Source of the DNA: Bradyrhizobium sp. 138
GTDB taxonomy: Bacteria > Pseudomonadota > Alphaproteobacteria > Rhizobiales > Xanthobacteraceae
Length of the DNA: 64,000 bases
Assembly (NCBI RefSeq): GCF_023074075.1
Contig: NZ_JADPKT010000033.1
Coordinates: 124,001-188,000 of the forward strand
Direction of reading: 5' to 3'
Position numbers and translations under genes: made by a program. The notes under the pieces are model-generated. The model saw only the letters and a list, made by a program, of their open reading frames with translations. It searched no databases and was not told the DNA's origin. Shown piece after piece: positions 16,014 to 24,830 of this stretch (position 1 is its first letter; the number at the start of each line of letters is the position of its first letter).

Positions 16014-19000
16014 TGGCCTCCCCTGTCCCTGATGGAGCTGAGCGCCAATCCGGCTCGCTCGTCGTCGTCCGCACCGTCGACGAGGTCACCTCCGAGACCT
16101 TCGTGCGGATCACCGCGGACGGTTCGGTCACAGCCTATAACGGCCATGTCGATCTCGGCACCGGCATCCGCACCGCGCTCGGCCAGATCGTCGCCGAAGA
16201 GTTGGATGTATCCTTTGCGCGCGTCGTGGTCGTGCTCGGCGACACCTCTGTCGTGCCGAACCAGGGCGCGACGATCGCGAGCGAAACCATCCAGATCACC
16301 GCCGTCCCCTTGCGCAAGGCGGCAGCGCAGGCGCGTCATTTCTTGATCGCGCGCGCGGCGGAGCGGCTGGAGCGGCCGGAGGCCGATCTCAGGATTGAGG
16401 AAGGCCTCGTGCGCGGGCACGACAATCGCAGCGTCAGCTATGGCGAACTGATCGGCGGCGAAGAGATCAAGCTCGAGCTTGCCGACGACGTCACCGTCAA
16501 GGCGGTCGGCGATTATGCCATCGTCGGCCAGTCGGTGCCCCGCGTCGACCTGCCCGCCAAGGCCACGGCCGAGCTGACTTTTGTGCACGACATCCGCGTA
16601 TCAGGCATGCTGCACGGTCGCGTGGTGCGCCCACCCTATGCCGGCGTCGATACAGGACCGTTTGTCGGCACCAGCCTGATCACGGTCGATGAATCCTCGG
16701 TGCGCGACGTCCCCGGAATCATCGCCGTGGTGCGCATCGGCGATTTCGTCGGTGTCGTCGCCGAGCGCGAGGAGAATGCGATCCGCGCGGCAGAGCAGCT
16801 CAAGGTCGCCTGGAAACCGACGCCCACCCTCACCGATCTTTCCGACGTCGAGACCGCGCTGCGCGCCAATCCATCGACGCCGCGCACGCTGATCGACAAG
16901 GGCGACGTCGATGCGGCGATCTCGGGCGCAACCAAACCGATGCAGCGCACTTACGTCTGGCCGTATCAGATGCATGCCTCGATCGGCCCATCCTGCGCGG
17001 TCGCGGATTTTCAGGACGGCAATATCCGGGTCTGGTCGGGCACGCAGAACCCGCACGTGCTGCGCAGCGACCTTGCCCTGCTGATCGAGCGCCCCGAGAG
17101 CGAGATCGAGGTCATCCGCCTGGAGGCCGCGGGCTGCTACGGCCGCAACTGCGCCGACGACGTCACAGCCGATGCATTGCTGCTGTCGCGCGCCGTCGGC
17201 CGCCCCGTGCGCGTGCAGCTGACCCGTGAGCAGGAGCATGCCTGGGAGCCGAAGGGCACGGCGCAGCTCATCGACGTCAATGGCGGGCTGAATGCGGATG
17301 GCGGCATCGCCGCTTACGACCTCGCCACGCGCTATCCCTCGAATGCCGCACCGACGCTGGCGCTGCTGCTCACCGGCCGTATCTCGCCCGATCCCGCGGT
17401 GCTTCAGATGGGCGACCGCACCGCGATCCCGCCTTATGACTACGATCACATGCGCGTCGTCGCCCACGACATGGCGCCGATCGTGCGCGCCTCCTGGTTT
17501 CGCGGCGTCTCGGCACTGCCGAACACGTTTGCGCACGAATCCTACATCGACGAGGCCGCGACCGAGGCCGGCGTCGACCCGATCGAATATCGCCTGCGTT
17601 ACCTGAAAGACCAGCGCGCGGTCGACCTCGTCCATGCCGTTGCCGAGCGCGCCGGCTGGACGCCACGCCCGGTTCGCGAGGAGAAAGACGGTGAGGTCGT
17701 GCACGGCCGCGGCTTTGCCTATGCGCTCTACGTCCACAGCAAGTTTCCCGGCTATGGCGCGGCGTGGTCGGCGTGGGTCGCCGACGTCGCTGTGAACAAG
17801 TCGACCGGCGAGGTCAGCGTCACGCGGGTGGTTGCGGGCCAGGATTCCGGCCTGATGATCAATCCGGATGGCGTGCGCCACCAGATCCACGGCAACGTCA
17901 TCCAGTCCACCAGCCGCGCGCTGATGGAGGAGGTCACCTTCGAGCGCGGCGCGGTGGCGGCACGCGAATGGGGTGCCTATCCGATCATCCCCTTCGCCGA
18001 CGTGCCCAAGATCGACGTGCTGATGCTGCCGCGTCAGGACCAGCCGCCGCTCGGCGTCGGCGAGTCCGCCTCGGTGCCGAGCGCGGCGGCGATCGCGAAC
18101 GCGATCTTCGATGCCACCGGCGTGCGCTTTCGCGAGCCGCCGTTCACGCCCGAGCGCATCCTCAGAGGGTTGCACGGCGAAGCATCGCCGGTGCCGCAGG
18201 CCCTGCCCGCACCTGCTGCGCCAAAGCCGTCCCGCATCTGGGAGAATCCGCTCGCCAAGCGCGCCGGCATCTTCGCGGCGGTTGCGGCCGTCTGCACCGC
18301 TGCGATCGGCATCGGCGCCGCGCTGCTGCCCGGGCGCGCGATTGCGCCGATCGCACGTCCCGATGCATCCGTCTATTCCGCGGCAACCATCGCCCGCGGC
18401 CAGCAACTCGCGGCGCTCGGCAATTGCGCGGAGTGCCACACCACGATCGACGGCGTGCTCAACGCCGGCGGACGCGCGCTGGAGACGCCATTCGGCACGA
18501 TCTATTCGACCAACATCACGCCCGACGTCGAGACCGGCATCGGCGCGTGGTCGTATCCCGCCTTCGAACGGGCGATGCGCGACGGGCTGCATCGCGACGG
18601 CCGCCAGCTCTACCCCGCCTTTCCCTACACGCACTTTTCAAAGACGGATGATGCCGACATGCAGGCGCTCTACGCCTATCTGATGGCGCAGCCTGCGGTG
18701 CGCGCGACGGTGCCCGCTAACACGCTCGCCTTCCCGTTCAATTTGCGGCCGCTGCTGGCCGGGTGGAATGCGCTGTTCCATCAGGCCAGGGAGTTCAAAC
18801 CCGATCCGGCCAAATCCGAGCAATGGAATCGCGGCGCGTATCTGGTCGAGAGCCTCGGCCATTGCAGCGGCTGCCACTCGCCGCGCAATGCGCTCGGCGC
18901 CGAGCAGCGCCAATCCTATCTGGCCGGCGGCTTCGCCGAGGGCTGGGAAGCGCCGGCGCTGACCTCGGTCTCACATGCGCCGATCCCGTGGAGCGAGGAC

Positions 19001-19537
19001 GAACTTTTCACTTATTTGCGCAGCGGCCATTCGCGCTATCACGGCGTCGCCGCCGGCCCGATGGCGCCGGTGGTCAGGGACCTCAAAGCCCTGCCCGATC
19101 AGGACATCCGCGCGATGGCGATCTATCTCAGCTCCTTCAACGACGCCTCGGCCGATGCGCCGGACGTGCTTGCGGCACGGCTCGAAAGCGCGACCCAAGT
19201 CACTGTCGCCCCGTCCACCGGCGCGCGCCTCTATCAGGGCGCCTGCGCCGTCTGCCACGAGGTCGGCGGCCTGCCGCTGTTCGGCACCAGGCCTTCGCTC
19301 GCGCTCAACAGCAATCTGCACAGCGCCAAGTCGGACAATCTCGTGCAGATCATTCTGCACGGCGTCACCGAGCCGGTGTCGAGCGATCTCGGCTACATGC
19401 CCGCCTTCAAGGGCAGCATGAGCGACGCGCAGGTCGAAGAACTCGTCACCTTCCTGCGCAGGCAGTTCGCACCGGACAAGCCGGCTTGGACCGGCGTCCG
19501 CGAGACGATCGCGCGGGCGCGCAATTCAGTCCACTAA
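16013..19537 (+). CDS. nicB: Nicotinate dehydrogenase large subunit, Mo domain plus tri-haem cytochrome c
   Basis: A 1174-residue protein. The first ~740 residues are a molybdopterin hydroxylase domain (NGHVDLGTGIRTALGQI; GVGESASVPSAAAIANAIFD). A single membrane segment (about 750-775, AGIFAAVAAVCTAAIGIGA) follows. The C-terminus has three cytochrome c motifs: CAECH (~805), CSGCH (~952) and CAVCH (~1078). This is the architecture and size of P. putida NicB, which hydroxylates nicotinate at C6 and feeds electrons to the respiratory chain, so aerobic respiration is implied. The haem domains should face the periplasm. Related Mo enzymes for isoquinoline or aldehydes are the main alternative. Confidence 0.87.
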   Translation: MASPVPDGAERQSGSLVVVRTVDEVTSETFVRITADGSVTAYNGHVDLGTGIRTALGQIVAEELDVSFARVVVVLGDTSVVPNQGATIASETIQITAVPLRKAAAQARHFLIARAAERLERPEADLRIEEGLVRGHDNRSVSYGELIGGEEIKLELADDVTVKAVGDYAIVGQSVPRVDLPAKATAELTFVHDIRVSGMLHGRVVRPPYAGVDTGPFVGTSLITVDESSVRDVPGIIAVVRIGDFVGVVAEREENAIRAAEQLKVAWKPTPTLTDLSDVETALRANPSTPRTLIDKGDVDAAISGATKPMQRTYVWPYQMHASIGPSCAVADFQDGNIRVWSGTQNPHVLRSDLALLIERPESEIEVIRLEAAGCYGRNCADDVTADALLLSRAVGRPVRVQLTREQEHAWEPKGTAQLIDVNGGLNADGGIAAYDLATRYPSNAAPTLALLLTGRISPDPAVLQMGDRTAIPPYDYDHMRVVAHDMAPIVRASWFRGVSALPNTFAHESYIDEAATEAGVDPIEYRLRYLKDQRAVDLVHAVAERAGWTPRPVREEKDGEVVHGRGFAYALYVHSKFPGYGAAWSAWVADVAVNKSTGEVSVTRVVAGQDSGLMINPDGVRHQIHGNVIQSTSRALMEEVTFERGAVAAREWGAYPIIPFADVPKIDVLMLPRQDQPPLGVGESASVPSAAAIANAIFDATGVRFREPPFTPERILRGLHGEASPVPQALPAPAAPKPSRIWENPLAKRAGIFAAVAAVCTAAIGIGAALLPGRAIAPIARPDASVYSAATIARGQQLAALGNCAECHTTIDGVLNAGGRALETPFGTIYSTNITPDVETGIGAWSYPAFERAMRDGLHRDGRQLYPAFPYTHFSKTDDADMQALYAYLMAQPAVRATVPANTLAFPFNLRPLLAGWNALFHQAREFKPDPAKSEQWNRGAYLVESLGHCSGCHSPRNALGAEQRQSYLAGGFAEGWEAPALTSVSHAPIPWSEDELFTYLRSGHSRYHGVAAGPMAPVVRDLKALPDQDIRAMAIYLSSFNDASADAPDVLAARLESATQVTVAPSTGARLYQGACAVCHEVGGLPLFGTRPSLALNSNLHSAKSDNLVQIILHGVTEPVSSDLGYMPAFKGSMSDAQVEELVTFLRRQFAPDKPAWTGVRETIARARNSVH

Positions 19538-20502
19538 GCGTGCTTCTTCCCGTCCACCGGCGGGGTGCCGTGGGTGTGGAACGACTCGATCGTCTTCAGG
19601 CCCCAGGCCTGGCCTTTCTTGCGCTCCTCCTCGGTCCACACGATCGGCTTCCAGTCGGGTGCGAGGATGAGGCGCGCGCCGGCATTGGCGACTTCGACGC
19701 GGTTGCCGCCGGGCTCGTAGACGTAGAGGAAGAAGGTCTGCTGGATCGCGTGCTTGTGCGGGCCGGTCTCGATGTGGATGCCGTTTTCCAGGAAGATGTC
19801 GGCGGCGCGAAGGATCTCCTCGCGGCTGTCGAGCGCGTAGGTGACGTGGTGGAAGCGGCCCGGCGTGCCGGAATGATCCAGCGAATAGGCAAAATCGTAG
19901 CTCTTGTTCGACATCGTCAGCCACATCGCCGCTTCCCGTCCGTCGTTGAGCACGATCTGCTCGGTAAGGCGGCAGCCGAGATAGTTCTCGAAGAACTCGC
20001 GGTTGGCCTTGATATCGACGGCGAGGCAATTGAGGTGATCGAGGCGGCGGACGTTGACACCGCGTGCGGGAAAGCGCTGCGCCTGGTTCTTCAGTGCGGG
20101 TTTCAGCTCGGGCGGCGCCTGGTACCATTCGGTCTCGTAATAGAGCTCGACGATGTGACCGTCGGGATCGTGGCAACGGAAGGTCGGCCCCTGCCCCATG
20201 TCGCCGTCGACCCAGCCGATGTCGAAGCCGGAGCCCTTCAGCGCGGCGACGCGCCGCTCCAGCGCCTGCTGGCTGCGCGCACGCAGCGCCATATGCTCCA
20301 TGCCCGAGGTCTTCGACGCCGTCAGCTTGAGCGAATAGCGCTCGTAATCGTCCCAGCCGCGCAAGTAAACCGACTCGCCTTTCTGGCCGCTGACGGTCAT
20401 GCCCATGACGTCGACGAAGAATTTCAGGCTCTCGTCGGGCTTCGGCGTCAGCAGCTCCATATGGCCGAGATGAGCGAGATCGAGGATCGGTTCGGGCTGC
20501 AT
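19534..20502 (-). CDS. Type I extradiol dioxygenase (catechol 2,3-dioxygenase like)
   Basis: A 322-residue two-domain VOC-fold ring-cleavage dioxygenase. The 2-His-1-Glu iron ligands are at H156 (RRLDHLNCL), H218 or H219 (GRFHHVTYA) and E270 (GNRVEVANA), spaced as in catechol 2,3-dioxygenases. The N-terminal half (LAHLGHMELLTP) is the degenerate domain usual in the family. Its stop overlaps that of nicB tail to tail. A strong 24-base palindrome lies about 100 bases upstream. It would act on a catechol-like ring; no step of the Hnr/Ena route needs it, so it may serve a separate aromatic pathway. Confidence 0.88.
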   Translation of the reverse strand: MQPEPILDLAHLGHMELLTPKPDESLKFFVDVMGMTVSGQKGESVYLRGWDDYERYSLKLTASKTSGMEHMALRARSQQALERRVAALKGSGFDIGWVDGDMGQGPTFRCHDPDGHIVELYYETEWYQAPPELKPALKNQAQRFPARGVNVRRLDHLNCLAVDIKANREFFENYLGCRLTEQIVLNDGREAAMWLTMSNKSYDFAYSLDHSGTPGRFHHVTYALDSREEILRAADIFLENGIHIETGPHKHAIQQTFFLYVYEPGGNRVEVANAGARLILAPDWKPIVWTEEERKKGQAWGLKTIESFHTHGTPPVDGKKHA

Positions 20503-20601
20503 GGTTTCCTCCAGGCACAGCTAGCGATCCGTCGGATCGCGCGATCGGGCTTAGGGCCGCAATGCGCCCTCTTGCCCGAAGGCGGCATGGAAGCCGCCGG
20601 C

Positions 20602-20625
20602 TCATTTGTACTAATGTACAAATGA
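20602..20625. promoter_or_regulatory. 24-base palindrome upstream of the extradiol dioxygenase
   Basis: Perfect 10-bp arms TCATTTGTAC and GTACAAATGA flank a 4-base spacer (TAAT). The half-sites resemble those of the nic palindromes (TTTGTAC / TTCGTAT), but the spacing differs. It is a likely operator for a MarR- or TetR-type repressor, possibly not the nic one. The rest of the gap from 20503 to 20928 shows no gene. Confidence 0.6.
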
Positions 20626-20928
20626 TTAGGTCTCGTCAACAAATCAAGCATCACGCTGAATATCGAATGGCGTCCCTGCTGGAAGTCCAATATCCTGGGA
20701 ACGGCGGACTCACTGGCGGGATGGTAAAATATTGCTTAATTGCTCAACCTTCCAAGAATTGCAGCATTTTCCTGCCGTTTCCGCCCAAATGGATGCGATC
20801 GGAACAAACCTGACGGCCCAGTTGTCGCGGATTTAACGAAGCGGCCGCGCCTGCCGCTTAACCGTTTGTGCAGCGACGGCCGCGCATAGTCCGGGGCAAA
20901 TCCCTCGCTCTTGCCAGGTTCATTGATC

Positions 20929-22668
20929 GTGACATCCTTTGGACGCGTGATTTCGGTTCGCGGATCGCTCGCCCGGGTCGGGCTGCTGGCGGAGAGCCAG
21001 ATGCCGATCTCGGAAGTTAGGGCGACCGTCGGCCGCTTCGTCAGCATTCGCAGCGCCAGTTCAGTCATCGTCGCGATGATCACCGAGGTATCCTGCGAGA
21101 ACCTGTCGAGCAGCGACAACTATATCGCGGTCGCCTCGGTCGACCTGCTCGGCGAGATCCTCAACGCCGCCGACAAGCCGAAATTCCAGCGCGGCGTCAC
21201 CAACTATCCGACCATCGGGGATTCGGTCGATCTGATCACCAGCCAGGAGCTGCGCACGATCTACGCGCCGACCGGCTCGGACCAGATCAATGTCGGCTTT
21301 CTCCAGCAGGACCGGTCGGTCATCGCCTATGTCGATGTCGAGGAAATGCTGTCCAAGCATTTTGCGGTGCTGGGATCGACGGGCGTCGGCAAATCGACCG
21401 GCGTGTCACTGCTGCTCAACGAGATCCTGAAGGCGCGGCCGAACCTGCGCATCTTCCTGCTCGACGTGCACAACGAATATGGCCGCTGCTTCGGCGACCG
21501 CGCGCTGGTGCTCAACCCGCGAAATCTGAAGCTGCCGTTCTGGCTGTTCAACTTCGAGGAAATCGTCGACGTGCTGTTCGGCGGCCGCGCCGGCGTGCCG
21601 GAGGAGCTTGACATCCTCGCCGAGGTGATCCCGCTCGCCAAGGGCGTCTACACCCAGTACCAGAACGCCGACCGCATCGGCCTGAAGCGCATCGATCCCA
21701 AGCAGATCGGCTACACCGTCGACACGCCGGTGCCCTATCGCTTGGTCGACCTGATGTCGCTGATCGACGAGCGCATGGGCAAGCTGGAAAATCGCTCCTC
21801 GCGCATCATCTATCACAAGCTGATCTCGCGCATCGAGGCCGTGCGCAACGACCCGCGCTACGCCTTCATGTTCGACAACGCCAATGTCGGCGGCGACACC
21901 ATGGCCGAGGTCATCAGCCATCTGTTCCGTCTCCCGGCGAACGGCAAGCCGATGACGGTGATGCAGCTCGCCGGCTTCCCGGCCGAGGTCATCGATTCCG
22001 TCGTCTCGGTGCTCTGCCGCATGGCCTTCGACTTCGGCCTGTGGAGCGACGGCGTCTCGCCGCTGCTGTTCGTGTGCGAGGAAGCGCATCGCTACGCTTC
22101 CGCCGACCGCAACATCGGCTTCGGGCCGACCCGCAAGGCGGTGTCGCGCATCGCCAAGGAAGGCCGCAAATACGGCGTCTATCTCGGTCTCATCACCCAG
22201 CGTCCGGCCGAGCTCGACGCCACCATCATCTCCCAGTGCAACACGCTGTTCACGATGCGGCTTGCCAACGAGCGCGACCAGGCGCTGCTCCGCGCGGCCG
22301 TGTCGGACGCCGCAGCGAACCTGCTCTCCTTCGTGCCTTCTCTCGGCACCCGTGAAGTGCTGGCCTTCGGCGAAGGCGTCGCGCTGCCGACGCGCTTGCG
22401 CTTCAAGGAGGTGCCGCCGCATCAATTGCCGCGCGGCGAAGCGACCATCTCGAGCGTACCGTCCGTCACCTCAGGCCACGACATGCATTTCGTCGGCGCC
22501 GTGCTCGAGCGCTGGCGCGGTGCCACCTCGCAGCGCGACGTGCCGAACGACCCGGTGTTCTCGGCCCCTCCGGCCAAGACGCTCTCCAACGTCGAGGCTC
22601 CGATGCTGCAGCCCTCGATGGGGCTTGATCCGGACCGCTTCTCGCTCTTGAAGAAGCCGCTGCGGTAA
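20929..22668 (+). CDS. HerA-like ATPase (DUF87)
   Basis: A protein of 579 residues from the GTG at 20929; a TTG at 20911 would add six. The N-terminal HAS-barrel (FGRVISVRGSLARVGL) precedes a RecA-like motor with Walker A GSTGVGKST (~137-145), Walker B LLFVCEEAHRY (~380) and the sensor/arginine region EGRKYGVYLGLITQRPAE. HerA proteins are hexameric DNA translocases, in archaea paired with NurA nuclease. No NurA lies nearby, and in bacteria the partner varies. A role in DNA repair, conjugation or defence cannot be settled here. Its neighbours give no defence context. Confidence 0.85.
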   Translation: MTSFGRVISVRGSLARVGLLAESQMPISEVRATVGRFVSIRSASSVIVAMITEVSCENLSSSDNYIAVASVDLLGEILNAADKPKFQRGVTNYPTIGDSVDLITSQELRTIYAPTGSDQINVGFLQQDRSVIAYVDVEEMLSKHFAVLGSTGVGKSTGVSLLLNEILKARPNLRIFLLDVHNEYGRCFGDRALVLNPRNLKLPFWLFNFEEIVDVLFGGRAGVPEELDILAEVIPLAKGVYTQYQNADRIGLKRIDPKQIGYTVDTPVPYRLVDLMSLIDERMGKLENRSSRIIYHKLISRIEAVRNDPRYAFMFDNANVGGDTMAEVISHLFRLPANGKPMTVMQLAGFPAEVIDSVVSVLCRMAFDFGLWSDGVSPLLFVCEEAHRYASADRNIGFGPTRKAVSRIAKEGRKYGVYLGLITQRPAELDATIISQCNTLFTMRLANERDQALLRAAVSDAAANLLSFVPSLGTREVLAFGEGVALPTRLRFKEVPPHQLPRGEATISSVPSVTSGHDMHFVGAVLERWRGATSQRDVPNDPVFSAPPAKTLSNVEAPMLQPSMGLDPDRFSLLKKPLR

Positions 22669-22673
22669 ACCCC

Positions 22674-22840
22674 TCTCGTGTCCCGGACGCGCTGCAGCGT
22701 GAAACGCTGCTGCGCAGAGCGGAGACCCAGACGGCAACACGGTACATGTGGAGAGATGGGCCCTGGCTCTGCAGCGTACCGCTGACTGGACGATGCTTCG
22801 CATCGCCAGGGAAGCGCTGCGGTGCGTCCGGGGCACGAGA
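22674..22840. repeat. 167-bp element with 26-bp terminal inverted repeats
   Basis: The left end (22674-22699, TCTCGTGTCCCGGACGCGCT...) and the right end (22815-22840) are inverted copies matching at 23 of 26 positions. Inner segments (GCTGCAGCG, CGCAGAGC, GCTCTGCAGCG) can pair further. The element is non-coding and lies just after the HerA-like gene. It looks like a miniature inverted-repeat element of the dispersed type seen in Bradyrhizobium, and its 5' part could act as a terminator. Confidence 0.65.
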
Positions 22841-22932
22841 CGCTACGGCGCCTCTGGAGCATCTAGCCCGCATCACCTATGTTTTGCCGGCTCTAAGCCC
22901 TCAAAGCCCGCGCACGAAGTGACGGACAAGAC

Positions 22933-23426
22933 ATGACCGAGCTGGACCGGCCCGAAATTCTGCTGCGCCTCGGACCGCGATGCTCGCCGGCGGCGCGATC
23001 GGCCTGAATCGCGACCTGCACGGCAAGCCGATCGGATTGAAGACGCTCGGCATCGTCGGGCTCTCCACCGCGACCGTGGTTCTGCTCGCACTGCAGCTTG
23101 CCGAACCGGCCAAGGTCGCCGACGCCGCCAGCCGTGTCATCCAGGGCATCCTCACCGGGATCGGCTTTCTCGGCGCTGGCGTCATCGTGCACGAGAGCAC
23201 GGGGTTTCGCGTTCGCGGCCTGACCAGCGCCGCCTGCACGTTCCTGGCCGCCTGCCTCGGCATCGTTTGCGGCGCCGGACAATGGAAGATCGTCGTCGTC
23301 GCCTTGGCGCTGGCCTTCGTCCTGCTGACCATCGGCCACCGCCTCGAGCGCCGGCTGCACCGGATGCTTGGCGGCAAGGACGAGGTGCACGAGGCCGAAA
23401 GCAACCCCGAAGAGCAGCGCCCATAG
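22933..23426 (+). pseudogene. MgtC/SapB-family membrane protein, frameshifted near N-terminus
   Basis: Reading from the ATG at 22933 gives MTELDRPEILLRLGP, which fits an MgtC N-terminus, but the frame then runs into a stop. The continuing MgtC sequence (MLAGGAIGLNRDLHGKP..., FLGAGVIVHESTGFRVRGLTSAA) begins at 22980 in another frame. One missing base near 22974-22979 would restore a single protein of about 164 residues with four membrane segments. The gene is either inactive, restarted at the ATG at 22980 (148 residues), or affected by a sequencing error. MgtC proteins act in magnesium limitation and intracellular survival. Confidence 0.7.
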
Positions 23427-23446
23427 CAACCCGTTCAATCGGTTGC
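23426..23446. terminator. Short hairpin between convergent genes
   Basis: GCAACC and GGTTGC form a 6-bp stem with a 9-base loop in the 24-base gap between the convergent mgtC-like gene and the small membrane protein. There is no T run on either side, so it is only a weak terminator candidate. Confidence 0.3.
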
Positions 23447-23450
23447 GCCG

Positions 23451-23675
23451 TCAGTGCGAGCGACCTGCGCGATGCCAGTAAAACACCGCAAGCGCAACCG
23501 GCAACGACAACGCCAGCCACGACAGGCCATCCCAGATCCCATCGCCAACGAGCGCGAGACCCAGTCCCGCGGCGCAGACCAGGCCGACGAGGAGCGGAAC
23601 CCGGAAGGCGTCCCAGGCGCTTCTGTGATTCCGGGCCCGGTTCGGAACGTTCGCCTTGGAAACGGAAGGGAGCAT
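23451..23675 (-). CDS. Small membrane protein of the siderophore operon, 74 aa
   Basis: Starts MLPSVSKANVPNRARNHRSAW and has two hydrophobic segments (about 25-43 and 48-66, LSWLALSLPVALAVFYW) ending in a basic tail. It begins four bases after the PepSY gene ends, so it is the third gene of the TonB receptor operon. Small inner-membrane proteins often follow PepSY-type reductases in such operons. No function of its own is recognised. Confidence 0.65.
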   Translation of the reverse strand: MLPSVSKANVPNRARNHRSAWDAFRVPLLVGLVCAAGLGLALVGDGIWDGLSWLALSLPVALAVFYWHRAGRSH

Positions 23676-23679
23676 GGGA

Positions 23680-24825
23680 CTAGACACCGATTGCCGCGGT
23701 CCGGCCTGCGTCGAGCGGCTTGCGGCGGACCGACGACCTCCTCCTTGCCGCCCAGAGATAGATTCCACTGACGAGGACGATGATCGTCATCACGTCCAGC
23801 AGCGCCCAGACGATCTTCAGCGGAAGCCCGCCATAATCGCCGAAATGCAGCGGGCGCGAGACTTGAAGCGTCGTCAGGTACCACGGCACTTCGGGCGCGA
23901 CGATCGTCTTGCCGTCGTTGGCGTCGACCAGCATCGGCTGGAGCATGCGCGCCGTGAAGGGCGTCGCGCCCTTGGTCCAGACGACGAGGTGCTGCGGGCT
24001 GCCGAAGCGCGCCGCCGTCGGCATCGTCACCGAGGTGACCAGGCGATCCGGAAATCTTGCACGGACGAGTTCGACAGCGGCCTGAACCGAAGGGATCGGA
24101 GCCACAGGCTTACCCAGATGCGGCGCCAGCAACACGGGAATGAGCTGCGCCCGCCACAAATCGAACAGCGGCGTCGCCAGCGTGTTGATCATGCCGGTCA
24201 GGCCCACCACCATCGTCCAGGTCACAGTGGCGATGCCGAGGAGGTTATGGCTGTCGAGCCATTTGACGCGGGGCGACGATCGCCGGCGAATCGTACCGAA
24301 ATCGAGCCGGCGCATGAACGGCCAATAGACCACGACACCGGATATGATCGACACGGCGAACACGAGCCCCATCGCCCCGAGAAACAATTCGCCGGGCAGC
24401 CCTGCGAACATGTCCTTGTGGATCCGCAATACGATATCCATGACACCCTGATGCGGCGCCTCCTCTCCGAGCACGTCCGCCGTGCGCGCATCGAGAGTGA
24501 GACGATGGAAGTTGCCCGGCGCCGGGACGGCGGTCGGAGAGACCGCGACCGTCACCAGCGGCTCGGTCTGCTTCAAATTGAGCAGCAGGACGTATTGTCC
24601 GGGAAAGCGCGCCTGGGCCGCCGCGATCATCCGATCGAGCGAGAGACGCGGCGTTCCTTCCGGCATGGCCGGCGCTTCAATTTCATCCTCGAGCAGATCG
24701 TCGATCTCGTCATGGAACACCAGCGGAAGCCCCGTCACGCACAGCATGAGCAGGAACAGCATGCACACCAGCGAAGTCCAGGTGTGAACGCGGGACCACA
24801 GGCGGATCGTGCGTGCTTGAACCAT
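23680..24825 (-). CDS. PepSY-domain membrane protein, probable siderophore ferric reductase
   Basis: A 381-residue PepSY-TM protein. An N-terminal segment (LWSRVHTWTSLVCMLFLLMLCVTG) is followed by a periplasmic PepSY region, two central membrane helices around LFLGAMGLVFAVSIISGVVVYW and WTMVVGLTGMINTL, and a C-terminal helix (VWALLDVMTIIVLVSGIYLW). Histidines near the membrane (VHTW, RIHKDMF, DSHNLLG) could hold haem. Proteins of this kind next to siderophore receptors reduce or release iron from ferri-siderophores. The start at 24825 lies five bases beyond the receptor stop. Confidence 0.82.
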   Translation of the reverse strand: MVQARTIRLWSRVHTWTSLVCMLFLLMLCVTGLPLVFHDEIDDLLEDEIEAPAMPEGTPRLSLDRMIAAAQARFPGQYVLLLNLKQTEPLVTVAVSPTAVPAPGNFHRLTLDARTADVLGEEAPHQGVMDIVLRIHKDMFAGLPGELFLGAMGLVFAVSIISGVVVYWPFMRRLDFGTIRRRSSPRVKWLDSHNLLGIATVTWTMVVGLTGMINTLATPLFDLWRAQLIPVLLAPHLGKPVAPIPSVQAAVELVRARFPDRLVTSVTMPTAARFGSPQHLVVWTKGATPFTARMLQPMLVDANDGKTIVAPEVPWYLTTLQVSRPLHFGDYGGLPLKIVWALLDVMTIIVLVSGIYLWAARRRSSVRRKPLDAGRTAAIGV

Positions 24826-24830
24826 GGCCT

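Noticed and set aside
16601..18634. A 677-codon open frame antisense to nicB
   Set aside because: The opposite strand encodes well-supported molybdopterin and cytochrome c domains; the antisense peptide has no domain and extreme Arg/Asp content.
20736..21119. A 127-codon minus-strand frame before the HerA-like gene
   Set aside because: It overlaps the well-supported N-terminus of the HerA-like protein and has no recognisable domain or ribosome site.
20929..22668. HerA-like ATPase as the core of a phage-defence island
   Set aside because: No NurA, Sir2, DUF4297 or other defence partner is adjacent; neighbours are a dioxygenase, a repeat and an mgtC-like gene.
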